This document shows positions 7,784-16,696 of a stretch of DNA of 64,000 bases, piece by piece. The DNA comes from Evansella cellulosilytica DSM 2522. GTDB taxonomy: Bacteria > Bacillota > Bacilli > Bacillales > Salisediminibacteriaceae. Location of the stretch: positions 1,240,001-1,304,000 of the forward strand of contig NC_014829.1 of the NCBI RefSeq assembly GCF_000177235.2, written 5' to 3'. The notes under the pieces were generated by a model. That model was not told the DNA's origin. It saw only the letters and a program-made list of their open reading frames with translations, and did no database searches. A program made the position numbers and the translations under genes. Position 1 is the stretch's first letter, and every line of letters begins with the position of its first letter.

Positions 7784-10456
7784 TTATTTCCAAACGCTAA
7801 TTCGTTCAGAACGACTTACAAATTTACTGGACATCGCTCGCATTCTTGCTTTCAACAATAATTTGCGTCCTTCTGGTGTCCGTGTGAAAACTAGTTCAGC
7901 TTTTCCTACTTTCTTTTGCCAGTAGTTTAGTAGGATTTCAGCACTTTCTTTTTTACGTCCGATCTCGTGAGGCACTGCATGGTAATCGTGACGCACCCAA
8001 AATCTCTTCCCAGACTGCCGGTGAATGATATATCGTGGATTATCGATTGGATCCACGACTTCTTGAAGACTTTGAAAAAACAGTATTTGTTCATGCGTGC
8101 TACCGTGTTCAAGAGAACATTTTAGGAATCCCCCTGGCATCTCATGGACATGAATGATATTTTGAGATGGGGGAGTACTTATCATTCCAGTATCATAGAG
8201 GGAATGATAGATGGCAATCCCTACTTGTTTCATACTAGATTCGATTGACTTATTAAACCAGATAATTCGGAGCGCCCTCCACCAGAATGGGGAAGATAAG
8301 ACGACCCCTATACTGAGCACAATCAGTAAGGCCAACCCCAATTGACTCAAATTAGAATAACGCGGCCCTTCACCAATCGCTCGCAAACTATCGGCCATAA
8401 TTAAAAGAGTGATAATGAGTAATGACTTTACAGTGTTGTGAAAAACAAAGGGACGTGGAATAAAGGATTTGTCTACCTGAACCTCTTCTCGTTTCGCTTT
8501 TCCTTGTTGAACAGCCTCTTGCCATCGGTCCATCAGACGGCTTCGATTCGATGCCCTTCTTGCCATTTCCTGATTATTCAATTCGATCGCGTTTTGATCA
8601 AAACGAGAATCTGGAAATCTTAATCGATTGATTCCCGTACTGATGAGAGGCAATTCTTCATCAAGCCCTTTCAAGGAACGAAATCGCCGTATTAACGAAT
8701 AGTAATCATGACCACCATCTCCAGTATTTGAGTCTACACAGACTAAATGCCAAATATTTGCCGCTTTCTCAGGGTTACCTTGTTCCGTGCGAATAGCACG
8801 CCCCCGCATCTGGTTCGTTAGCATAAATGTACCAACATATGAAGCGAGAATGAGGGTATTCACGCTAGGAGCGTCCCAGCCTTCTCCAAGTAGCGCTGTT
8901 GTCCCTATTAACACATCCACCTTTCCTTGTGAAAAAATATCAGTGACGATACTGACTATATTTTGTCTTGAAGCACCACGGATTGTCACTTTCACATAAC
9001 GATCATCATGGGGAAGTACTTCTGTGTTAAAGTTTACATGCTTTTCATTTAAAATCGGAACAACATCCTGAGGTAAGATAACAACTGATCCTGTTAAAAC
9101 GCCTAGGCGACACTGTTCACCGAGTTCCCTTCTGATTTTTTCAAAAACAGGTATAACCCCGAGGCGAATCAGAGGTCTATTATCCGATGGATCTTTCGGC
9201 AGATCATCTGCATAGATGTAATCGGCTAATACAACTAAACGAAGAGATTCCTGTTTTGATTGTTTCTCAAGTGAAACGATACTTGTAATACTGTCTAACT
9301 TCGATACACTATGTAACAACGTACGTTCCATCGCTCGCGTCGCAATTAACTTTACTCTGCGTCGTTCCAATGCACCGATCGTTGATAGCTGCTTCCGGAT
9401 ACTTTTCATTGGTTCCTCTTTTGGATCGATCCACTTATCCCGGTAAAGCATGTTCGTTAAAAGCTCTTCTGTCCACTCCATATCAAAGTTAGGTAAGTTT
9501 TTCGCTTTTTCATTGAGAAGCTGGAATGGTTGTTCCCAGGCCTCACTTCCAATTTCCTTTAAATAAAGGATCATGCTCGTAAAATACCCGTGATTGGAGA
9601 GCTTTTCATCTACGTACTCCTCGGATTGTATCCATGGGTGTGACTCTATTAACTTCTGAAAATCGTGATTTTCGAGTAAACGCTTTTTGAGTTCTTCTGC
9701 TTCTTGATGGAATGTATCAATCGGTTCCTTTTCTTTCTTTGACGGTTCAGACATCCAAACATAATCTTGATGTGGACATAAATCTCCTTCTTTTACTAAT
9801 GCAGCGACTTCAATTTCTTCATCGATGGGGCCGCATAACTCCATATACTTATCCCACTCTGATTTTCCAACATCATACGGAGGCGTGGCAGTTAAGGAAA
9901 CGACGGTTGGATCATGGAGTTTATTACGAAATGATAACGTCGTTCTCCACCAGCTTGTGCGCAAATGATGTGCTTCATCAAGAATCAGTGTTTGAAATTG
10001 CTCGTCAATCAGTTTTTGCTGCGCTAACTCTTTGTCAGTCGGATCAACTTCACTTGAAGACTCATCCATTTCCTCATCATCAATCACATCTTGACTTGTT
10101 TCTTTTTCCCCTTTTTTCTGAAAAATGGAGTGGAGTCCTTGATAGGTGGTTACTGTAATAAACTTTGGGTTTCTCAAATCTGTTGAAATCCAGGTTGGCT
10201 GTTCATTTGCTTGTAAAAACAGTTCCACAAATCGACTCACCCATTGATTTCTGATCGCTAGTGTAGGGGCGACGATTAAGGTTGGCTTTCCTAAGCGAAG
10301 CATGACCTCAAGTCCAAGTACCGTTTTACCAGATCCAGGCGGGGCAACAAGGTGAAGATGCTTATTTGCAAGGTGGTGATCTAGATGATCGAGGACCTCT
10401 TGCTGATAACTTCGCCAAGGATGACAAAACTGAATGTTGCCGGGGAATTCTTTCAT
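7784..10456 (-). CDS. DEAD/DEAH-box helicase family protein with C-terminal membrane segments
   Basis: A superfamily 2 helicase of about 890 residues. Walker A is APPGSGKT (38-45), the DEAH box is at 160-163, and a helicase C-terminal domain holds TALLGEGWDAP and the arginine-finger region QMRGRAIRTEQG. An acidic insertion (DDEEMDESSSE, ~125-136) sits between motifs I and II. Unusually, two hydrophobic stretches near 690-750 look like a transmembrane hairpin, followed by a basic C-terminal domain. GAGGTG with six-base spacing supports ATG 10456 over GTG 10465. The ResIII-like fold suggests DNA translocation; a membrane-linked role is inferred. Confidence 0.85.
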   Translation of the reverse strand: MKEFPGNIQFCHPWRSYQQEVLDHLDHHLANKHLHLVAPPGSGKTVLGLEVMLRLGKPTLIVAPTLAIRNQWVSRFVELFLQANEQPTWISTDLRNPKFITVTTYQGLHSIFQKKGEKETSQDVIDDEEMDESSSEVDPTDKELAQQKLIDEQFQTLILDEAHHLRTSWWRTTLSFRNKLHDPTVVSLTATPPYDVGKSEWDKYMELCGPIDEEIEVAALVKEGDLCPHQDYVWMSEPSKKEKEPIDTFHQEAEELKKRLLENHDFQKLIESHPWIQSEEYVDEKLSNHGYFTSMILYLKEIGSEAWEQPFQLLNEKAKNLPNFDMEWTEELLTNMLYRDKWIDPKEEPMKSIRKQLSTIGALERRRVKLIATRAMERTLLHSVSKLDSITSIVSLEKQSKQESLRLVVLADYIYADDLPKDPSDNRPLIRLGVIPVFEKIRRELGEQCRLGVLTGSVVILPQDVVPILNEKHVNFNTEVLPHDDRYVKVTIRGASRQNIVSIVTDIFSQGKVDVLIGTTALLGEGWDAPSVNTLILASYVGTFMLTNQMRGRAIRTEQGNPEKAANIWHLVCVDSNTGDGGHDYYSLIRRFRSLKGLDEELPLISTGINRLRFPDSRFDQNAIELNNQEMARRASNRSRLMDRWQEAVQQGKAKREEVQVDKSFIPRPFVFHNTVKSLLIITLLIMADSLRAIGEGPRYSNLSQLGLALLIVLSIGVVLSSPFWWRALRIIWFNKSIESSMKQVGIAIYHSLYDTGMISTPPSQNIIHVHEMPGGFLKCSLEHGSTHEQILFFQSLQEVVDPIDNPRYIIHRQSGKRFWVRHDYHAVPHEIGRKKESAEILLNYWQKKVGKAELVFTRTPEGRKLLLKARMRAMSSKFVSRSERISVWK

Positions 10457-10610
10457 ATATATCACCTCGATAAATTGAACTTTGATATAAAAAGAGAAAT
10501 TTTACAAAATATAACATATCTATAATAGCATAAGAGTTGTGGTAATGTTGGTAATATTAGGAATTCAAGGGGCGTGCTGATGAAGGAGGGGGAGGTGTAA
10601 GTGAGGAAAG
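10457..10610. other. Intergenic region upstream of the helicase gene
   Basis: AT-rich sequence that should hold the helicase promoter on the minus strand. Nothing else was recognised. Confidence 0.4.
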
Positions 10611-10628
10611 GGCTAATGAGAACCGCCC
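10611..10628 (+). repeat. 27-bp dispersed repeat, truncated copy 2
   Basis: GGCTAATGAGAACCGCCC matches the left two thirds of the repeat with one change, and the right end is lost. Confidence 0.6.
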
Positions 10629-10689
10629 GAGACCAATGGAAAAGTAGAAATCTTGATATTTTATTGTATTAATATTCAATATATCTAAT

Positions 10690-10918
10690 TATAGAAAAGG
10701 TTGATGAGACCGGAGCAAGCGAGGTAACTGTCTCTTCCTCTACAAGCATATGCTTTGGAGCGTATCCGTCGAGACAACTCGAAGCATAAGGCGACGAAGT
10801 AACGCTCGTTCCTGCGGGAAGCAAAGGCAGGGGTGAGACTACGTAGATGCAAAGCATGAAGGTGGCTCACCAGCCGCCCGCGGAAAGCGAGTTTGCACAG
10901 GTCTCATCAACTTCTATA
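10690..10918. repeat. 229-bp intergenic element with terminal inverted repeats
   Basis: Ends TATAGAA..GTTGATGAGACC and GGTCTCATCAAC..TTCTATA are inverted repeats. The GC-rich interior has further local dyads (around GTGAGAC/GGTGGCTCACC). Its sequence style (GTGAGAC.., GCCCGCGGAAAGCGAG) is that of a non-coding repeat widespread in Bacillaceae genomes. No protein is encoded; short frames across it are artefacts. It could be a MITE or a structured RNA. Confidence 0.65.
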
Positions 10919-10970
10919 TTCAAACAACCTTATATTTATTAGTCTATACTTAAAGGATAAGTACTTTTTC

Positions 10971-10997
10971 GCTGGTTCCGAACCGTCCCTGTTAGCC
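10971..10997 (+). repeat. 27-bp dispersed repeat, diverged copy 3
   Basis: The right part GAACCGTCCCTGTTAGCC is exact; the left part is altered to GCTGGTTCC. Confidence 0.65.
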
Positions 10998-11009
10998 CGG
11001 ATTTAACAT

Positions 11010-11387
11010 TCACTTTCGATGAAACCATAATAGTTCTTTGTCATCGACATCACCATTATAATTGATGAATATTTCATCTCCTGCTTTAATGTCTGTGTAG
11101 GCATAGTAATCAAATGTGTGCTTGTCAAAGTTAATTTCATATGTGGCATTTGGCTCATATGCATGGTTAAAAAGCATGCCGTAACCTAAGATTATAGCGC
11201 AGTGGTTTTCCCCGTATTCGAATACATAATCTGCAAGAACTGTATGTTCTATTAATTGATGCTGCTCATTTGGATAAGGAAGAACTGGCGCTTCATGGAT
11301 GAGTGTCCCTTTTGCTATATCGTGTGTTGCAAATACACCTCTATTAAATTCACCTTCACTAGTGGGGGATTTTTTTATCTCAATCAT
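11010..11387 (-). CDS. SET domain protein
   Basis: 125 residues, essentially a single minimal SET fold. An N-terminal RGVFATHDIAKGTLI segment, the central GMLFNHAYEPN (the NHxxxPN cofactor motif) and the C-terminal GDEIFINYNG are all present. Eukaryotic relatives methylate lysine; small bacterial members are poorly characterised. AGGTG six bases before ATG 11387 supports that start over GTG 11396. It is a single gene with no obvious partner. Confidence 0.85.
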   Translation of the reverse strand: MIEIKKSPTSEGEFNRGVFATHDIAKGTLIHEAPVLPYPNEQHQLIEHTVLADYVFEYGENHCAIILGYGMLFNHAYEPNATYEINFDKHTFDYYAYTDIKAGDEIFINYNGDVDDKELLWFHRK

Positions 11388-11527
11388 TTGTTTCACCTGC
11401 AGTTTTCATTTATTTGACTGCCGAATCATAGCAGTTTATTTATTATACTATTTTTAACGAAAGAAGGGGATTATACGCACCTCATCTATCACTATTATGA
11501 ACATACTCATTTTATATAATAAAAAAT

Positions 11528-11796
11528 GCTGTGGAACGAAGCCAGGAAATATTGAATGGAATTCAACCGACGCTTAGCGGAATTCTAGATCAGTTTATTG
11601 ATACATGCCAATACCAAACCAATGCTCCTGAGTTAGGGCTATTATCGCCACGGTTAAGAGGACACACTGAAAACTAGTAACAGATGCGATAAACCCTATC
11701 ATGTAAAGGGAGAAATGAGGCACTTGTATATCCATAATAGGTCAAAGGCAAAATTGCATTTGTAAATTTGGCTAATGAGAACCGTCCCTGTTAGCC
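11528..11796 (+). repeat. Duplicated ~250-bp segment, copy A
   Basis: This stretch closely resembles 17060-17311, sharing long blocks such as AATGCTCCTGAGTTAGGG and AAGGGAGAAATGAGGCACTT, and both copies end in the 27-bp repeat. Here a frame without stops runs 11528-11677 (about 49 codons, no start codon) and is broken in copy B, which suggests a decayed gene fragment that was duplicated. The parent gene is not recognised. Confidence 0.7.
11770..11796 (+). repeat. 27-bp dispersed repeat, copy 4 (canonical)
   Basis: GGCTAA and TTAGCC form inverted ends around TGAGAACCGTCCCTG. It marks the right end of duplicated segment A. Confidence 0.9.
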
Positions 11797-11882
11797 GTAT
11801 GATACACTTGGTACATCCAATATCGAATTATGAGAAATGAGATATCGTTATTCTAATAAAAATATATAGGAGGAAGTACACA

Positions 11883-12176
11883 TTGCTTTTATCACTTTTT
11901 TTAGGTGCTTTCATGATATTATACGCCATTAGTCATGCAATGAAATCGACCTTTTTGTTAGGGAAACGAGCTAAAAAGATGGACACAGATGCACGCCATA
12001 AATATCAAAAAGGATTGGTGGCTCCCTTTTTAGCGTTAGGTATAATATTTATATGCATAGCGTTTGCAACAGAGGCACAAATAATTGGAACAACTTTGTT
12101 TGTGGTATTATTCATTGTTTTAGTTTTACCAATTGTAATTTGGATTTTTGTTTATGACAAAAAACACGTAGGTTAA
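11883..12176 (+). CDS. Small membrane protein of unknown function
   Basis: 97 residues with three predicted membrane segments: residues ~1-20, ~45-63 and ~67-90. The loop RAKKMDTDARHKYQKG is basic. AGGAGGA is seven bases before the TTG start. No family is recognised. A tiny lipoprotein-like frame follows, and both end at the terminator at 12289. Confidence 0.65.
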   Translation: MLLSLFLGAFMILYAISHAMKSTFLLGKRAKKMDTDARHKYQKGLVAPFLALGIIFICIAFATEAQIIGTTLFVVLFIVLVLPIVIWIFVYDKKHVG

Positions 12177-12204
12177 AGATAATGTAAACAACAGGAAAAG
12201 AAAT

Positions 12205-12276
12205 ATGAAAAATTTACTATGTGTATGTTCACTCTTTATTGTTGTAACCTTATTCGGTTGCGACAGCAAGACATAA
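12205..12276 (+). CDS. 23-residue lipoprotein-signal-like peptide
   Basis: ATG 12205 to TAA 12276. The peptide is a short basic start, a hydrophobic core and a lipobox-like LFGC, with only four residues (DSKT) after the Cys. GGAAAAG lies just upstream and a terminator 13 bases downstream. It is either a very short lipopeptide similar in size to lysis or entericidin-type lipoproteins, or the head of a truncated lipoprotein gene. Confidence 0.4.
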   Translation: MKNLLCVCSLFIVVTLFGCDSKT

Positions 12277-12288
12277 CTACACTTTTAG

Positions 12289-12321
12289 GACTTCCATAAT
12301 TATGGAAGTCTGTGTTTTTTT
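12289..12321 (+). terminator. Rho-independent terminator
   Basis: GACTTCCATA and its complement TATGGAAGTC form a compact stem at 12289-12310, followed by a T-rich tail. Confidence 0.8.
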
Positions 12322-12360
12322 ATATATAATCAACACCAAACACTAACACATCTTATTTAA

Positions 12361-12396
12361 TAAAAAATGCTGGCTTACCTCTGTTGGAATGCCAGC
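12361..12396 (-). terminator. Terminator of the minus-strand sugar transporter operon
   Basis: GCTGGC (12369-12374) pairs with GCCAGC (12391-12396). Read on the minus strand, the stem is followed by ATTTTTTATT, placing it after the DUF624 gene. Confidence 0.6.
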
Positions 12397-12477
12397 TTAT
12401 TATGGAGCATTAGGCTCTACTCAATTGTAATGGAATGATCTAAAAGGTCCTGTACTTTCTAATAAAAATCATTTTGA

Positions 12478-13137
12478 TTAGGGCGATCTTTCGGCTAATG
12501 AGAACCGTCCCTGTTTGCCTTCATCTAACTTGTTTAACACGGTCATTGTAATCCATGTCCAGCACACACCAATCATGCTAAACATGAAAAATGGGATGAT
12601 CCCTGGCAGTTCTAACGAAATATATACAATGAAGAACAATAACACCCAGATGGATAGTGTGTAATGCAACTTTCCAATTCCAATGATAAGGGCGTTTTTT
12701 AAATGCTGCTTCAGCCCGCCTTCATAATGACAATATAAAGGAAATACCCAAACAGCCATCATTGAAAATAAAAACACAATGAGATAAAAGGCAAATGGAA
12801 CGAGGAAAAAGACCTCATCACCTAAACTAACGAGAATAGTGTAGTTTAAATATAGGAGTGCTCCAACAGTGGCAATGATCCATCCAGCCATATTTGAAAC
12901 GAAGAAACTTCCAGAATAAAACCTCTTAAAGGTTTTCCAAACAGAGAAATCCGTGTCTCCTAACAACCATTTCCTGGCCACACTTATTGTAGCCATGGTA
13001 GCTGGGGACAAGCCAGCTACCACGAGTCCCATCAAAGTGAACAGTATCCAAAGCACATTTAAATAGACAATTCTCGTGATCCATGTGAAGAATACTTCAA
13101 CGATATTTACAACTTTACTGCCATTCATTTTTTCCAC
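12478..13137 (-). CDS. YesL-like DUF624 membrane protein
   Basis: 219 residues with about five hydrophobic helices and the family motif LSPATMATISVARKW near residue 43. DUF624/YesL proteins are routinely encoded beside sugar ABC permeases in Bacillus and are thought to assist them. Here it is the last gene of the transporter operon. Its C-terminus is odd: the last ~14 residues (KQGRFSLAERSP and neighbours) are encoded by a 27-bp dispersed repeat copy at 12493-12519, so the native stop has probably been replaced. Confidence 0.82.
   Translation of the reverse strand: MEKMNGSKVVNIVEVFFTWITRIVYLNVLWILFTLMGLVVAGLSPATMATISVARKWLLGDTDFSVWKTFKRFYSGSFFVSNMAGWIIATVGALLYLNYTILVSLGDEVFFLVPFAFYLIVFLFSMMAVWVFPLYCHYEGGLKQHLKNALIIGIGKLHYTLSIWVLLFFIVYISLELPGIIPFFMFSMIGVCWTWITMTVLNKLDEGKQGRFSLAERSP
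12493..12519 (+). repeat. 27-bp dispersed repeat, copy 5, inside a coding end
   Basis: GGCTAATGAGAACCGTCCCT then GTTTGCC. It overlaps the 3' end of the DUF624 gene and supplies its final codons. Confidence 0.9.
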
Positions 13138-13263
13138 CTACTCCTATTAACCTACAATTAATATACCGACAGATCCTATGCAGACCTCACTTGAAAAATG
13201 TGTAACTAACTGCATCAGCCAAAACTAGCTACTAACATATCTAACCTTCGAATCGCTCAAACC

Positions 13264-14100
13264 TTACCCTTTCACACCACCTGTCGTTAAGCCGGCAACA
13301 AAGTATCGTTGGAAAAAGATAAACAGGATAACGATTGGGATGACCGTCAAGACGGATCCTGCAATCAAGATATCATAGTTGTTTCCGTAAGGCGTCAAGA
13401 GAGAGGCTAAACCAATTGGCAATGTAAACATATCGTTAGACCGGACTACTAAAAGCGGCCATAAGAAGTTATTCCAGCTCGTTAATCCTTGTAGAATAGC
13501 CATTGCAGCAAAGGAAGGGAGCATTAAAGGCATCATGATTCTGAAGAATATGCCGTATTCCGTACAACCGTCTATTCTCGCAGCATCCATTAATTCTTTA
13601 GGTAGGCCAAGTGCATATTGTCTGAAGAAAAATACAGCAATGGGTGCAACAATTAATGGGAGGAGGATACTCGTATACGTATTGATTAGCTGTAAATCAA
13701 CCATTAATTGATAGAGTGGTAGCATTAAGATTTCAAATGGAACCATGATAATGAACAGTACAAATAAAAAGATTAAGTTTCTTCCTTTGAAATTGTATAC
13801 TGCTAATGCATAGCCGACAATGGAGGAGAAGAATAACGATAACACGATTGTTAAACCTGAAATAATCAAACTGTTCATATACCATTGCCAATATTCAGGT
13901 GCTTGGACAAAAATATAGTTATAGTTTGCAAGAGAAAAATCGCTAATATTTACGTTAAAAGTGATACCCCTTCTAATCAATTCTGACGACGGTCGAAAAG
14001 AGGAGATAATTAAACTGATTAATGGAAATAATGCAATGAGACATACAATGGTAAGGGATAGATTTATGAGCCATTTATAAACTTTATGGTCTTTATACAT
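13264..14100 (-). CDS. Carbohydrate ABC transporter permease (MalG-like)
   Basis: 278 residues, six membrane segments. The EAA loop (DAARIDGCTEYGIFFRIMMP) is placed before the last two helices, and the protein ends in GLTTGGVKG as is typical of MalG-type CUT1 permeases. It pairs with the upstream permease, whose stop overlaps this start by one base (14100). The operon lacks its own ATPase, which is normal for CUT1 systems sharing an MsmX-type ATPase encoded elsewhere. Confidence 0.93.
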   Translation of the reverse strand: MYKDHKVYKWLINLSLTIVCLIALFPLISLIISSFRPSSELIRRGITFNVNISDFSLANYNYIFVQAPEYWQWYMNSLIISGLTIVLSLFFSSIVGYALAVYNFKGRNLIFLFVLFIIMVPFEILMLPLYQLMVDLQLINTYTSILLPLIVAPIAVFFFRQYALGLPKELMDAARIDGCTEYGIFFRIMMPLMLPSFAAMAILQGLTSWNNFLWPLLVVRSNDMFTLPIGLASLLTPYGNNYDILIAGSVLTVIPIVILFIFFQRYFVAGLTTGGVKG

Positions 14101-15026
14101 TACACATCACTCCTCTTAAACGCGCCTGTCAGCAGCAACTGAATCAAACTTACGACAAATACGATAATCAAGATCACGACACCTATTGCAGCACCGAATC
14201 CCATATCATTTTGTTGAATCCCTTGCTGATATAAATACCCGACGAGCGTTAAACCGATATTACCTGGCGAGCTCGTTTCCCAGAAAACATAGCTTTCTTC
14301 AAACATTCTGAAGCCAGCGATAATACTAATTGTAGAAACAAAGATAATGATTGGTTTTAAAAAAGGTAATGTTATATTCTTAAATTTATGAAAAACATTT
14401 GCCCCATCAATTTCAGCTGATTCGTATAACTCCTTAGGAATATTTTGCAGTCCAGCTAAAAAGTATAATACGTTAACGCCCATCCAACGCCATGAAGCTA
14501 ACGTGACCATTAAGAACATGGCAGACCAACTGTTATATCGCCAATTGACTGGATCGACACCAAAGAATCCTAATACTTGGTTTGCTACTGCTGTGTCTGA
14601 TTCAGCAAATACTAGTCTGAAGATAACCCCGGCCACAATAACGGATGTCAGGGATGGAATGAATAGAGCAGAGCGAAAAATAGTTTTAAACTTCGTTATT
14701 TTTGAATCTAATAAAATAGCTAAAAGGATTGGAACGGAAACTAGAATGAAAACCGTTAATATCATATAAATAGTTGTATTTTGCAATGCTTTATAAAAAG
14801 TAGGGTTAAATATTCGATCGTAGTTTGACAATCCAACGAAGGTGACTTGACCTGGCAGTATAGTTTGAAAACTCATGATGAACGCTTGTATTGTTGGATA
14901 TAAAGTCAAAACTAAAAACGATAATATGAATGGAGATACAAGCACATAAGGAACGACTTTCTTTGAATTCAGGAATTTCAGTATTTTGTTTTGTTTGTTC
15001 TTACTCGTTGCGGATGTATCAGACAT
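14100..15026 (-). CDS. Carbohydrate ABC transporter permease (MalF-like)
   Basis: About 308 residues, six membrane segments, EAA loop ESAEIDGANVFHKFKNITLP around residue 205. AGGTG with seven-base spacing supports ATG 15026; the longer start at 15041 is inside the ribosome site region. It forms the heteromeric channel with the MalG-like protein. The substrate is unknown; given the alpha-galactosidase upstream in the window, an alpha-galactoside or plant oligosaccharide is plausible but unproven. Confidence 0.93.
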   Translation of the reverse strand: MSDTSATSKNKQNKILKFLNSKKVVPYVLVSPFILSFLVLTLYPTIQAFIMSFQTILPGQVTFVGLSNYDRIFNPTFYKALQNTTIYMILTVFILVSVPILLAILLDSKITKFKTIFRSALFIPSLTSVIVAGVIFRLVFAESDTAVANQVLGFFGVDPVNWRYNSWSAMFLMVTLASWRWMGVNVLYFLAGLQNIPKELYESAEIDGANVFHKFKNITLPFLKPIIIFVSTISIIAGFRMFEESYVFWETSSPGNIGLTLVGYLYQQGIQQNDMGFGAAIGVVILIIVFVVSLIQLLLTGAFKRSDV

Positions 15027-15245
15027 ATGATCACACCTCATGCGAATTATTTAAAACCTTTTTGTGATTTTTTATAACCCTCGGTTTTGTTACGTTTTTG
15101 TGACTGAAAACCAAGGTGCTTGCGCTTTCTATGAAGGAAGGACAAGTATTAACATACCTGTCCCTCGCCATTCATTCTTTGAAAAATAGCAATGTGTCAG
15201 TATTTCACGGGAGAACAAATCTAGGCATAAGCGTTTTTAAAAAAA
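15027..15245. other. Gap inside the transporter operon
   Basis: About 220 bases between the binding protein and permease genes, with no gene. Such gaps often carry attenuating hairpins that lower permease expression; no strong stem was identified here. Confidence 0.4.
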
Positions 15246-16580
15246 TTAATCCATTGAAGATCTCACTCTTTCAGCGGCTTCCCGAAGTGCTTCCTCTGGA
15301 GTTTTAGACTGTTCACGGATAGCATTGTGCATGATGTTCGTATCGATCTCGTCGAGTACATCTGGTGTGTGTTCTGTAATGTTGACACTTGCCACATCAT
15401 CGCGAATGTCTAGTAAAATATCAAAAATGTCATCGTGGAAGAATTGATAGTAAATATTATCCTCCCTTACTTCAGGTGCATCCCATACGTCCCAGCGTGG
15501 TGGGTCGAAACCGAGCTCCGTCCATAGGTGGATATTCCCTTCCTCGGATAGTTTCGCAAAGTATAGAAAGTCTTTTGCGAGCTCAATGTTTTCAGATTGG
15601 TTTGTAACAGCTGTACCAGTACCACCCATACCTACAGTTCTAGCATCAGAATCGTCCCAAATTGGCATCGGTCTAATCTCTATTTTTCCATCTAAATCTT
15701 CCATGTAGGTAGTAAAGTCTTTCATGTAAAACATCGGGATCACTAATGATGCTTGACCTCCGTCATTCATAAAGCCATAAAATTCTTCTGAATGATAGTT
15801 TCCTCCTGGTGTCATTTCAGCAATACCATCTTCATTCACCATTTGATTAATGAATTCTAATGTTTGAATATTGATATCGTTATCTAAAATTAATTCCCCA
15901 TTTTCATCAAAGAAGTCGGAGTGTCTTTGCGTGACATAAGGCCAGAATCCATACCAGCCATCAGCGATTGTTGTCATTGGAATCCCTGTCGCATCGACGA
16001 CTTGTTTCCCTGCTTCCATATAGTCGTCCCATGTCACGATGGAGTCAATATCTACACCTGCTTCATCCATAATCTCTGTGTTGTAATAGACAACCGTTGC
16101 CCCAAGGTGAGTTGGTGCCCCGTAATAGGTGCCGTCTTTTCCGTAAATATCTAATCTTTCCGTGATGAATTTATCTAGTTCACCTTCAATTAAGTCATTT
16201 AAAGGCTCTAACTGTATATCCCCTTGCAAAAAGTTAGGGAACCTTGCTATCTCAATATCAACCATGTCTGGAGCTCCTGAGCCAGACTGTAATGCTAGCA
16301 ACAGGTTGTTATGCATTTGATCAAAAGGATATGTTTCAGCAGTAAAGGCAATTGCCCGATCTGGATACTCTTCGTTCCAACGCTCTGCTGCGCTTGTAAA
16401 GAAATCAGCGTGTGTCCCTGCAAATGTCCAGAACGTTAATTCCGTTGCATCTTCTAAATCAGTACCTACAGTATCTACTTCGTCTGCTTCTCCACCTGCA
16501 GTGTCATCGCTATCACCACCACATGCGGCTAAAACAACAATAAGGAAAGCTACTAAACTAAGAAACAATAACTTCTTCAT
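15246..16580 (-). CDS. Extracellular sugar-binding lipoprotein of an ABC transporter
   Basis: About 444 residues. The signal peptide ends in the lipobox LAAC with Cys20 as lipid anchor. A Gly/Asp/Glu-rich linker follows, then a family 1 solute-binding fold (ELTFWTFAGTH near the start, QASLVIPMFYMK centrally). The mature protein is strongly acidic, as often seen in salt- or alkali-adapted bacilli. GGGGG seven bases before ATG 16580 fixes the start; upstream in-frame codons to 16601 belong to the leader. It is the first gene of the operon, so it is likely made in excess over the permeases. Confidence 0.93.
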   Translation of the reverse strand: MKKLLFLSLVAFLIVVLAACGGDSDDTAGGEADEVDTVGTDLEDATELTFWTFAGTHADFFTSAAERWNEEYPDRAIAFTAETYPFDQMHNNLLLALQSGSGAPDMVDIEIARFPNFLQGDIQLEPLNDLIEGELDKFITERLDIYGKDGTYYGAPTHLGATVVYYNTEIMDEAGVDIDSIVTWDDYMEAGKQVVDATGIPMTTIADGWYGFWPYVTQRHSDFFDENGELILDNDINIQTLEFINQMVNEDGIAEMTPGGNYHSEEFYGFMNDGGQASLVIPMFYMKDFTTYMEDLDGKIEIRPMPIWDDSDARTVGMGGTGTAVTNQSENIELAKDFLYFAKLSEEGNIHLWTELGFDPPRWDVWDAPEVREDNIYYQFFHDDIFDILLDIRDDVASVNITEHTPDVLDEIDTNIMHNAIREQSKTPEEALREAAERVRSSMD

Positions 16581-16642
16581 TTCTTTTCCCCCTATTTTCA
16601 CTTTTCGGATTTGTTACATTAGTAAAATCTTGTTGATGATGA

Positions 16643-16696
16643 ATTGTAAAACGGGTCCATATTCTTCAAGCGATTCTTTAGTTAAGCGGTTACATT
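16643..16696 (-). promoter_or_regulatory. Probable promoter/operator of the sugar transporter operon
   Basis: On the minus strand TTGAAG and TACAAT are spaced 15 bases as a possible weak promoter. It is preceded by ATGTAACCGCTTAAC, which matches a catabolite-repression (cre) consensus with one mismatch, and CGCTTRA occurs twice (complements of 16681-16688 and 16666-16672). Control by CcpA or a LacI/AraC regulator is inferred. Confidence 0.35.

Noticed and set aside
9712-10158. 148-residue plus-strand frame inside the helicase gene
   Set aside because: No ribosome site and no family resemblance; fully antisense to conserved helicase motifs.
10669-10870. Short overlapping minus-strand frames
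   Set aside because: They fall within the 229-bp structured repeat and are products of its composition.
11528-11677. 49-codon stop-free frame as a real gene
   Set aside because: No start codon or ribosome site, and the duplicate copy at 17060 has a broken frame; treated as a repeat.
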